Source: Echinococcus granulosus
Lineage: Eukaryota; Platyhelminthes; Cestoda; Cyclophyllidea; Taeniidae
DNA: 64,000 nt
Direction of reading: 5' to 3'
Assembly (NCBI RefSeq): GCF_000524195.1
Contig: NW_020170425.1
Span: 262,163-326,162, forward strand
The first letter of the stretch is position 1. Each line of letters starts with the position of its first letter. Made by a program: the position numbers and the translations under genes. Below are positions 34,601 to 46,893 of this stretch, piece after piece. The notes under the pieces are model-generated. The model saw only the letters and a list, made by a program, of their open reading frames with translations, was not told the DNA's origin and did not search any database.

Positions 34601-37600
34601 TTTTTTTGCGTTTATTAATACTTGTGCGTTTTTTAAAGCGTCGCTCTATGTGTTAGGTGAATAATATGAACCGTCTATAACAATGTAATATAATTCAGGA
34701 TGATTTTTTTGTGTTTAATGGGTAAGTAAACGTATATTTCTTATGGTAATCAGTTATTTTGAGAAAATAGCATTTTTAAAATACCAAAGTATATTTCTCG
34801 CCTGGATTCATGTTAACCATGTTGTCTGACGTTTTCCTGAAAGTGAGACCATGAAGCCTTCTTCGTTGAGAGCTTTAGCTCATTATAATACGTACGTGAC
34901 CCTAGTGCATTCGTACACGTCTCAGACCGTTGCTTTCATATTGACGGGGCGTTCCACGTGTTTACACAAATGGCGTCCTGTGTGTATAAGGTGCAACATT
35001 TTCCACGCCTGCTTTCCAACATGAGACCTGCATTTCCCAGAGCGCTCTACAGTAGTCTTTTGAAGAATGTCTTTCTTTGACAATCTACTTACATACTTGG
35101 ATGAATTAACTTGAATACATGTTTATTTGTCGAGATAGCCTATTTTGTATTTATTAAAACTTATTTGTTATTTCTGGTGTTTTACGCCCTTGAACGGGAG
35201 TATAGAATCAAACATTAAATTACAATTAAATTGTGTTGGCGGAATATTCCCCGTGTTCATCAGTCTTCATTTGTGAGCGTACTTTTAATTGCATTGCATG
35301 GACCTAGTGAGGTCAGTGTTTCATTTCGCATACTTACCTATTTATTCGGAGTTTTTCACGTGTTAAATGTGGTACTGAAAACCTACAGGTGTAGCTTTTT
35401 CTTTTTTGAATTAGCATGCGTCAACTATTCTATTGAGGTGTTTAGAGTAAGAACTACTGATTATTCGGTCAACCACACTGAGGTATTTTGGACACATCCT
35501 TATAATTTGAGCAAAGAGAGATGATCAATCTTAATCAACGTCGACTGTTACATATTTAAATGATTTGCGAATGCCAATCATATTTCCCCAGTGCTGTGAA
35601 TAAAAGCAGTATTTTTTATCGGATTGATGCCACAGTACCACTAAAAATTTCCTGTACTGCTACTAGTGAATGTCATTATCTGTAGATTTCACTTTTTATT
35701 ACTCTTATTATTTTGCAATTTTTGTTGCTTTAGAAGCTAATGGTAGTACCTCATCATCAAAGGACGGGTGTGGAAACACTTCAGAGCTCATTTCAAGTGC
35801 CCCGTTCTCCAGTGTTGATCGCACTAGTAACAAACATGCTTCGACGTCGTACGTTGTCTAATCTCTTTTTGTAAGGGTTCATACTTTTCTTCACTGGATC
35901 CCCTGGGAGCTCAATTATTTGCCATTGGTCGTGTCACTATTTAACTTCACTTTGTTGGTTGCTTTTAATTTTTTCTAACGGTGGTTCTTGTTGCGTAATT
36001 ACTACATTGGCGATAATATTTTACACATAGGAGAATTTTACAATGAAACGATTGAAATACACAACACTAAATCTCTTATGTTCTCTTATTGGCCTTTATT
36101 AGGTAAAGCTGTAGGCGAGAAGGCATCCAACTGTTTAAACCCTCTTTAGGTTATCGAGCGCTGACGCCGCTGCGAGTGATCCTCTCCCAATTTTGAAGCG
36201 TCTACAGGCTCGAAAAGAACACCTGGAAGAGCTAAGAGGTGAACTTCGCTCCTTTACCTTTCCGAACGGGGATGAAGCGCCACCTCAAGCAGTCACTTCG
36301 ACTGCTTCTGAGATCAACAGACAGCTCACATCTCTGTCTTCCAATGTATTACAAGCCTCAGGTGTTTCTATTAAGGTTAGTTTTTTATTTGGACAGTCCA
36401 TGGTCTCATCTATTTGGGCTAGTTTCTTTCCTATCTCTAAATCGTTGACGCTATTTGCGATAACTGATAATAGCTCCAAATGGTATGTAGCGAGCAGGGA
36501 CCGGATGTGCTTTTTCTTTCGAATTTCAAGTAATTTTACATCCTTTGGGTTATTACTCCCCAATACTGTTATGCGGTACGGTGGATCGTGTTGGTTTACA
36601 TCTTGAGATAGGAGTGAGCATTGGAACAAAGTAGGGGGTGTGTAATCTGGTGGTTTTGCTAATGTCAACCTTGCCTCTCTGATAACTTCAGGTGCCACCG
36701 CCACGTCCGCGTACATCGCCTCACGTTACCGTCAAAACCTCGGCTACTGGCATTGCTACATCTAATCTTGCCAGTGCTGAAGCCTCTCTGCCGACCTCTT
36801 TCCTCGCTTCTGAGCCGCCAACTCCTCGTCACAGTACCCAGGACATCTCTTCTGTTGCCAGTAATGATAGTGATGTCGTTACCCAGAAATGTGAGGTTGT
36901 TACTTTCCAAGTAAGTTCTCACTGCCACCGGTGTTGGTTCAATCCAAATGGACTAAAGTTTAAAAATCTATTCAGATGTTGGTGATTAGCACGTTTCTTA
37001 CCACGGTTTTGGAGAAAAATTGGTCACTACAGCCCAGATTTTTTACGGTCACAGTGGCCCATTACTTTTTAAGCTTATTTTTCCTTTTCATCTACTTCAT
37101 ATTTTTTCAATTTAATGTCACTGTTACATGTGAAATCAGGTAACCAATCTGGAGCGTAACATACGTGCTATGTTAGCAGCGGATATGCTAACTGATTTTT
37201 GTTGGTAAAGCCATTATGACTGGGTTCGTGCCTGTAGGAGCCGGAGGCGACTTATCTAGATAACACGGAGCGCCTGTATGAGAGCATGAGGGAGGCACGC
37301 ATTTGGCGCGAAGAGCACCGAAAAGCGCCGACTGACTCACCGGTTGGCGATAAGGCGGGAGACATGACGAGCACCAACGGCCGTCTGAGGAATGGTGGCC
37401 TCTCTGAGTCCACCAGTTGCATAGATGCCACAGCGATGGCCACGTGGGGTGGTGACTCTGACCGCGAGGGCAACGACATAGAAGACGTTATGGTGGTTGG
37501 TGGCGAGTACATTGAAGATGTTCCTAGTATTGTTAGCTCCAGGAGCAGTCGAGCGAATAGACGCTTCATTACCACCAGCGCGTGCTCAGGTACTGTCTTT

Positions 37601-39712
37601 GAGGCCATGTTTATAAGAACGGTGACTCTATTGTTCATTGTTTTCATATGTCGTGGGTACCTCTTTTTTAATAGTAAGCTAAAATTATTGCCTATAGTGA
37701 TGACAGTAGGTGTTGCAACGTTTTTTCTCACTTTTAACTGCCAGTCAACGACGGAGATGGCAGCTCTTCGCGTGGTTGTCTCGGAGTGCACACCGACCCA
37801 CAAGAGTCTAGCGTAGGTATCAGTCTACCTCACTTGGGTCACAGCCCTTCACCTCGCACGGGAGGGTCGAGGACGGTAACAACGACAAGGCCTCCGCAAC
37901 GGCGCCAAACTTCTCGTCCTTCTCAACCAAGCCACAGAGGGATGGCAGAATCCTCTTTCGAGGAGTATGCTCTCACTAAATCCCTCGCTGCAAGTATGTG
38001 AGCCTTCTTCTTTATTCTGGATGAAAAGGTGAGTCACTCTGCTTTCATATAGACATGCTAGGTGATAAAGGTTTAATCGTGTCTCTTACACTGTGAGGTA
38101 AAGTTAAACATTGGGTTTATTATGTAAATTCCGTACCAATGTAAATTCAGCTCATACACATTTCGAAAACTGCGAGCATCACGAATTGCCCGTTTGCAGA
38201 GAGATGGGGTCTTAAGACGTTAAGCTCAATAGTAAGTGTGCAGTGTTATTTTTTATGAATATTCTCACCAAATCAGAATTGATTTAAAGTTCCAAGAATG
38301 GTTCTCGAACCGTTCTAATGCGATCTTTTGACCACACTTTCTTGATTTGTTTTAATTTTCGAATTATTGTTCTCGTACACAGAAATAGTAAACCTGGAGT
38401 TCAAAGTCGAGCAACTGACACAGACCTGTCAACTACTGGTCACCGAAAATGCTCGTCTCAGCTCAGCTCTCTCTGTGCTCTTGGCGAGTCAGCGCCTACC
38501 TCCTATCGCCGGTGCTGCCAACTCGGATTGGCCGGCCTCTTCCCACAGCGGGGCAGCTTTCGCCAACTTGCAACAGCCTTTACTCTCCATCCCCACCGGT
38601 GGTCTCTTCTTTTCACCAGTGCCGCCCTTCCGACCATCCGATAGTGCCAGTGGTCTCCCTTCTGTTCAGTCTCTAGCTCCAGCCCCTCTCACGCCCACCC
38701 TGCATGCACAGCCTTCGCCATCTCTTGAGAAGGCTTTGGACCAAGTGCAGGTACCAGCTGCCCTTCTTGCTATTTCTCTTTATTTGCCTTTATTTTTCTG
38801 AACATCGGCTCTGATTGTAGCTGTTAAAGTTGTTTTAATGTGCGTGTGCACCTGTGTGCTGCTTCGGTGAGCCTTTTCGCAGTTTATTCGTCTCTTATGT
38901 GATAGCGTTTTTTGTACCCTTAGCATGGAACCGCTTGGGACGTTTTGGTATCGTGACTGCCAGGTATCCATGATAAACAGTGAAAGTTCAGTTATCTAAG
39001 CATACCATTAGGGCATGAAAACCCATTCCTTAATGCTCATTTTGACCATCTTAGTTTTGTTAAAAGCCCTACCTTTTACCCATTTTATTGATACGCTTTG
39101 GGGTTTTGTAGATTGGCGTTCACGCAAGTTCGTTTACCAAGTTGGTAAAAGGCAAATTTTCTATAAGTTACGCTTTGAGACGTGTTAAAACTCTTATGCA
39201 CTCAGGCATCTCATTTATATTTTAGAAATTTGGTGGCGCATAATGTCATTAATTTTAAGTGCTTTTTTTGCGCATTTCCCCTCTATCTTCCAATTCGTAG
39301 CGTTCCTCTGAACTGCCACTTAGCCCATTTCTAAAAAGTGTTGCGATAATTCCACCTCACCGTTGTGTCGCAGATGCTGACGGCTCAGGTGATTGAGCAG
39401 CACTCACGTATGAATCAGCTTCAAAATGATCTGCATGTGGCTCTTCAACAGCAACAGCAGCATTTTGCTGGTGGTGGTGACGTGGTTAGCGTCAATCAGC
39501 ACCTGGCCTCTGCCTTAGGATTGCGAAGCTACCAAACGCCGACGCAGCCGTCTTCGGGTCAGGGCACGGGCCGGGACTCCTACCAGCCACAGGTGGCTGG
39601 CCTCTCCTCACTGATGGCACTACAGGCCACCACCGATCTACAGTCTCGCCAGCCTTCTGCTGGACGTCCTCCCGCCAAATTTGACTGGTCAGCCCTTTAC
39701 TTGAAACCTTAG
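31696..39712 (+). CDS. PCM1-like centriolar satellite protein (at least 16 exons)
   Basis: PCM1 is the scaffold of centriolar satellites, helping deliver proteins to centrosomes and cilia. Exons in phase: 31696-31791, 31825-31905, 31937-32029, 32091-32282, 32585-32674, 32715-32807, 33334-33381, 34154-34223, 34277-34444, 35734-35848, 36150-36375, 36692-36910, 37238-37589, 37745-37993, 38383-38750 and 39374-39712, encoding 932 residues. Family matches: QLEALRDKHERIKMLL (human NLKKQHDLLKRML); FQEPEATYLDNTERLYESMR joined across exons 12 and 13 (human FEPEDSSIVDNELWSEMR); MATWGGDSD (human MATWGGST); and VEQLTQTCQLLVTENARLSS (human KKQLDFSVSICQTLMQD..LSCLL). The rest is coiled coil alternating with Ser/Pro/Gln-rich linkers. 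Human PCM1 has about 2,000 residues, and its conserved C-terminal domain is not seen here. A possible extra exon at about 40410 is open in two frames, so the 3' end is not certain. Introns 1, 2 and 5 are only 33, 31 and 40 nt. Confidence 0.82.
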
Positions 39713-40409
39713 TGTATGCACTCGCCCTCTTGCTGGCTTCTTGGGGGTGGTGGTAACCAATGCTTGAATGGTTTGCCTCTTCAAGACCTGCGCTCCTTTC
39801 GAACGTTGTGCTCAAAAGTTTTTGTCCTAAAAGCAATACTAGTGCAATGTGTATGGTTGCTGTGGTAATACCTTTGGTTAAGAGTGTTCTAGCATGCCAT
39901 CTAAAAATTCCTTTGCTAAAAATAGTCCGTCTGAAACACTAGCAAGTTGGGCACCACTTTTTAATTATCAATATTTCACCCCTTTCTATGTCCCAACTAT
40001 TCTTAAAACACCTATTTCATGCACACTAGATGCGATTTTTCGTCCAGTCTTCAAGCCTACCCATCAGACAACGGTCATCAAATCATCATATTTGATTGCG
40101 ATCTCAGTGGAATCCCAACCCAAGCCAGATGCCATTTTTCACAACTTATCACCCGACTCCTGCCCTCAGCCAGCTAACCTCCACCCCCTATTTAGTGTTT
40201 GCTCCGTTAGTACCTACCCACGCATTTTCTGACAGCATGAAAAGGACACTGGCCACGATGACAGAATTACGGCATACCCTTTGTTTGAGCACATTGTCTC
40301 CTGGAATCAGACTGTACCACCTGGCTAATGTTTTTATCCGATTCTCTATTAATTGAATCACTTGGTAAAGTGCGTTTCTCGCTTCATTGTTGCTGCTCTT
40401 ACGTGCTAG

Positions 40410-40590
40410 GGAGATTATGAACATCGCGAAAGCGAATCTGATGCTTCGGAGAATCAGAGTCGACTTTGTCGTCATTGGTACACTCCTATACCCACACAAC
40501 AGGAACCGGCCGCACCCCAAACCAGTTGGTCAAATGGCTTAAAACTTATCACATTTAAGTCTGGCGAAGTGCCACAGTAGGGTGGACAAC
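40410..40590 (+). other. Possible extra 3' exon of the PCM1-like gene
   Basis: An AG at 40408-40409 is followed by a stretch open in two frames. One reads DYEHRESESDASENQSRLCR and onward to a stop near 40580, polar and protein-like. The other would follow phase from a donor at 39688 and stop near 40540. No homology decides between them. It may instead be 3' UTR or intergenic sequence. It ends about 140 bp before the convergent PGK stop codon. Confidence 0.25.
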
Positions 40591-40720
40591 GATCTTGTTG
40601 CTCTCAACGATAAAATTCACTAATCAAGGAAACCTTAGGGAACAGAAAATTGTGATTGGGCGAGATAATTAACTAGGAAGAAAATATTCAGCTTAGAGGG
40701 TGGTAAGGGGAGCACCTGGC

Positions 40721-42366
<1,646 letters not shown>

Positions 42367-43339
42367 TGTTAAGATAAGGAGTATCAAACACTCGGAAAGG
42401 TAGTGGAAAAGTCACGTACGCAGACACTTATAAATGGCGGCGCCCGCGACGGTTGACAACAGTGGCCTTCACATTAACAACTTGAACTAACACATGCGAA
42501 TCATTTATGTTAGAAAAAACCCTTGAAAATCAGTAAAATTTGCTAAAAGCGTTAAAAGATGTGTGCAACGCGTAAAATATTACTGAGTAATAATAATTTG
42601 ACTTAGCTATCAATAAACTTAGAGGTCTGTCGATAATTCACGCATAAAAGAAACAAACTAAAGCAAGCACAATTTTTTTGAGTAGTTTTTTTAAGCAGTT
42701 GCTTTATTGTACCCATTAGTTTTGATCCACTGACGTCTCCGAAGTACTGAGGATTTAAACAAATATATAGATATTTGTCTATAACTCTAAGACTGCTTAA
42801 GGGCAAAAGAAGGCATTAAATCCAGAGGGAATGTCTGTCTGCTATGCAGCATGGCTTGGGTCTACTAGCGTGGGACGGAGGCCAACTCAAGCGTCGAAGG
42901 TACAATGACGGACACCCAAAGTGTCCTCTTTAGCAAAACCAAGCATTTAAAAGCCGACGTATTATCTAGTTGTCCTTTTCTGTTGGCGTTATTTTAGACG
43001 CTCTAATAAGTACCATTCCGTTTTAGCTATTGCAACGTAATCAGTGCTGTAAGAAAACTACTCACGAGCATGCCCAGGGAATCATTGAATTTCTATGCAA
43101 TGATGGCGATACTCTGCCGTAACGTCGCTGGTCCTCTTGGCAAACTAAATGCATCTAAATTTTACTGACTTTGTTATTTTCTGCATATACAAGTTTTCTG
43201 CTTAGCTGAGATTTACCACGCGACACCAGAAATTGTGATGGAAGACCTGCAAGATCGGGTTCACTTTTTACTGCCACCAAGCTAGCACTCAAAGACTTTT
43301 CTGAAAACCAAAAGTACATAGTTTAAAGGCAAAAGGTAT
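42367..43339. other. Upstream flank of PGK
   Basis: No coding region seen. The PGK promoter should lie near 42370-42500, where a short GC-richer patch (ATGGCGGCGCCCGCGACGG on the plus strand) stands out. A moderately GC-rich stretch at about 42820-42960 may be repeat-derived, but I cannot match it elsewhere in the window. Confidence 0.4.
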
Positions 43340-44060
43340 GCATTTTGGGGCATTTGAAAAGGCTTGGAGCCAGTGGCATGTCCTGAAGGATAGTCCAAAC
43401 GGCGAAAATACATGGCAGAGATATAAAGTAGCTCACTACCCGAACTGATATTTAAATGACCACTGCACTACACTTGAACCCTTAGTCGCAACCTAAGATA
43501 AAGCTAAGGATACCATAGATGATTTACGAGATGGAACTCTGTCGATTAGATGTATGAGTGTAGCCCCAAAATTAAAATTAAATTAATGATCAATGCTAGG
43601 TTTTACAGTTCCTTAAAAGATGAAGTCACACCAGCTTTCTTAGGTACTTGTAAGATTACAGTAAAAGTAATGTGATGGTTGTTTAACTCTCTGTTTTGGC
43701 GAAGAGCTATTTTCTACTTGGCCATTGTACCACTCGCGATGGCTGACCCAGACNNNNNNNNNNNNNNNNNNNNNNNNNNNNNNNNNNNNNNNNNNNNNNN
43801 NNNNNNNNNNNNNNNNNNNNNNNNNNNNNNNNNNNNNNNNNNNNNNNNNNNNNCCGAGGAGTCTCGCTCCACATGAGATGGTTATTCAACTATCGGTTTC
43901 GGTAAAGAATTACTTTAGAATTGGTCATCGTACCACATTGGGTAGCTGGCTTTTGGGCCAAGCCAGTAACCTAAATGCCTTTTGCATGTCAAGCATATAA
44001 AGCTATTCTGCTCGAGCATAATATTTTCTTTTGTCTTCATGGAAATCTCGGGGGGATTCA
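43340..44060 (+). repeat. Two-unit interspersed repeat, copy 6 (with gap)
   Basis: Same layout as copy 3. The upstream part has 'ggcttggagccagtggcatg' (43363) and 'gatatttaaatgacca'. Unit 1 is at about 43674 (GATGGTTGTTTAACTCTCTG), and unit 2 at about 43876 (GATGGTTATTCAACTATCGG), ending 'cttttgtcttcatggaaatc' and 'tcgggggg'. The flanks of the gap are almost base-for-base those of copy 3, so this subfamily is young or recently converted. Confidence 0.75.
43754..43853. other. Assembly gap (100 N)
   Basis: Exactly 100 N, between the two units of repeat copy 6. The sequence to its right (CCGAGGAGTCTCGCTCCACA) is the end of unit 1, absent from copy 3 because that gap extends further. Confidence 0.97.
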
Positions 44061-44416
44061 TGGATGCTATGATTTGGTTTTCGTGTTTTTCCTGAGTTCC
44101 TTTTGTCACGCAGGCAGAAAGTCTACATATATTTTTGAAAAAATATTAGCGATTTTAGGTGTTGATAGTAACTGTTCAAGAATATGCAAAAACCTTCTAC
44201 TTACTAAATATGCATAAGTTTTGACCGATTAAAGTCTAGGTGACATTTAAATTATTTTGTTGATTTCAAATGATTCTAATCTTTTGGTCAATAATTTTTG
44301 GATTTCTCGGAAAAAATTGTTAAGTTTTGTTGAATATGCCATTTAACAGGCTTTATTTCGATTGGTTAATACCCAAAATGGTTGAGCAGCCGGTTTTAAT
44401 GTGATGAGCGATAAGG

Positions 44417-45563
44417 ATGAGTAGTGACGATGAGTTTTCCGAGAGTAACTGTCGCAGTCGGGTTACTGGAATTTGTGATGATTTCCATTTGCCTTTTGAA
44501 CGTCTTTGTACAAAAGAGCTTACTCTCTCCAATCTGGTAAATGAGGAATCCGACATTTACAAAAAATCAATAGAGATACATCGCAATGAGACACTCGAGG
44601 CAGCAACTAAAGTGTATCAAGGTATAAAATGTCTACCCTGTTACTCATGTCGTGTTAGATCCATTGCTGCTGCACTCGTGGGATAACTTTAGACATGCTG
44701 CGGATCTACTGGCCGTAATGCACCGTAGGATAAAGCAACGAATGAATCGAGTCCTTGCAACAGCTTATGAGAGTGGTTCAGTAGCCTTTTCAAAAGACTT
44801 TCTCAATGAATTTGGAAGGATTCTGCGAAAGTCGAATAAGTTTGTTGCCAATAGAGTGCGTCTATCGGTCCCTGCATTCGTGTTTATGCTACGGGTGTTT
44901 GGACTTTCTCATATTGGTCTTTAGTGTTACTATTGTTATTTGTTATGGTTTCCTAACCTGCGCTCGTCGCGACTATTGTTAAGCTCGCGGCTATTCAGCG
45001 CATATTTATTTTCTATTCCTCTGAAGCGTGCGTTGTTATGTCTGCAATTATCCTGCGTAGACTTATTTGTAGACATTGCCCGCATTTGCGTCCATAGGAA
45101 TTCCATACCTATTTTATTGGTTATTGGTGGATTTTGTCTTTTGCGCAATGTATTCCACTCATTTTTAATTTCTACTTAGCCCCTACCGAAAGGTATGCTG
45201 GATCCACTTTTAATGGCACAATCTGATCCACCTCGTGGAGCTTTCAAAAGAAAAAGGCGAATCTTGCGTATTCGGCGTCAACATCGGTCTTTCCAAGCTA
45301 AGAACACTGTCATCGACTCGAGGTCATCTTCTGGACGTCATTTAAGCGATAATATCCCACCAGCGCCAGAAATGAGTCGCTTATCTGAGGAGGAGGTGTA
45401 CAGGCAGTCTAGATCTCCTCTGTCGCCTCCGGTGCACTCTTCAATGACTCCCGAGGATTTTTGCAGTTGTAGTAGCCGCAGCAGTAGCTCATCATCATCT
45501 CGAACTTCGATTCGTTCGTCCCCATCGTCTTCGTCATCCTCATCGGACGCTGATCATATCTAG
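44417..45563 (+). CDS. Unrecognised 261-residue protein with serine-rich tail, three exons
   Basis: I do not recognise this protein. Exons 44417-44621, 44659-44855 and 45180-45563 join in phase (786 nt). Intron 1 is only 37 nt; intron 2 ends in a strong pyrimidine tract and TAG. Residues 1-65 are acidic with LPFERLCTKELTLSNLVNEE. Residues 68-133 look helical (LLHSWDNFRHAADLLAVMHR, then FSKDFLNEFGRILRKSNKFV). Residues 150-170 are strongly basic (AFKRKRRILRIRRQHRSF), a possible nuclear localisation or nucleic-acid-binding patch. The tail is Ser/Arg then Ser-rich (CSCSSRSSSSSSSRTS onward) and ends DADHI. No signal peptide or membrane segment is seen. A nuclear protein is a guess from composition only. 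A short upstream frame (44404-44424) overlaps the start codon. Confidence 0.7.
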
Positions 45564-46893
45564 ACCAAACCTGGCTTTCATTGCGTCGTCTATTTTTTAT
45601 CCCCCTTATCAAATAACGTACTCCTTGGAACCTACTTTGGAAAAAGTTACTTTTAGGTTGCATATAGGCGGTGTACAGGTGTGCTTTGTGACGCAGGCAC
45701 CTGGGTTTTAGCTCGATGGGTGAGGCTATCTTACGTCGTCGTGTTTGCGACCACCGCCGAGCTGCTGTGGTTTAGGTGGAGTTGGCTAGCGACGCTCCCC
45801 TTGGGTGAGGCGGTCGCGTCGGCTTTGGGGTCGGTGGCCCCAGGGGTGGGCCCGGTTTCGGGCTGATGTATAAGGCGTTGTCTTGCTCACTGTGGGTCTG
45901 GCTTTTTTTAGCAAAGAGGATTATAATGGTCTGGAAGTGATTTAAAGTAACAGCATTAAGGGTGAAGTAAAGTGTCCTTTGATATTGAGGACTTTAATGC
46001 TGTTGGTGCTGCGTGGAATTGGCAACCAATGCAGGGGAAAAGAAAATGTTTTTCCATACCAAGCAACTTTCAGGCCAAACCTGAGAGACATCGTATTGTT
46101 ATTTGTTTTAAATAACCAATACATTTTTCCTTAAAGGCCGCTCTTAGTTGTTTAAAGCATTTAGTTTTGTGCGCTATTGGCTGTTTGACTTGTTTCGTGC
46201 TCCTCCCTGCGCCCCTTTTATATTTGATATTTTGACGTGTATTCTCAACATTCTCCTGTAAGTTACGTAGTCCTCGACCCACCAAATTTCACCCTATCGT
46301 ACTATTGTGTTTTCAGGCGTGCAAGTCATAAAAGCTCGTGACATCTAGCAATTATTCTTTTCCAATCATATCGAAAAGGCTCATTTATACGAAGTTTTAA
46401 TTGCTGTCATGGATCAAATTTTTCTCACATCCTATCAACGGCTTCTGCTCCCTTGTCTTTTATGAAGCGACATCAAGTTCTACTCCATCTCTAGATAAGA
46501 GACTTCGAATGTGTTTAGAATTTTTCCCTCCGTGTTACTTAACATTTCATAACACATTATGGAAAGTTGAATGAGATGCAGTTTTCCTGTACATGATGAG
46601 CTTTTTATATTCATTAAATAGTTTCACTTTGGTTAAATAGCATTTTGTCCCTAATCTGGCGTATTAAATTTCAGAGCTTGTCCTCTCAGACTTTTATGCC
46701 CTTTTGAGGGATTAGGTGGAGTACACTTGCTGCAACAATTTCTTGGATTGTTTGGAATCGGATGGTACATGCCTACTTTACCATTGGAAATAATTGCTTT
46801 AGCCCTTTTCTTTAGCTAAACTATCCGTTTTTCATATTGAGCAGCTAAATTTCAATTGAAGGCGCTTTTCTCTTTTTTAAGCCCTGTAGTAAA
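45564..46893. other. Spacer before the MEF2-like gene, with a GC-rich patch
   Basis: Mostly AT-rich. The segment at about 45678-45866 is strikingly GC-rich ('ggtcggtggccccaggggtg') compared with everything around it. No coding match. It could be a CpG-island-like promoter of the MEF2-like gene, a structured RNA or a repeat. Confidence 0.4.

Noticed and set aside
36285..36716. 143-codon minus-strand frame overlapping PCM1-like exons 11 and 12
   Set aside because: It is the antisense shadow of plus-strand exons whose splice sites and homology are clear.
37252..37803. 183-codon minus-strand frame
   Set aside because: Antisense shadow of PCM1-like exons 13 and 14, which carry MATWGG and join in phase on the plus strand.
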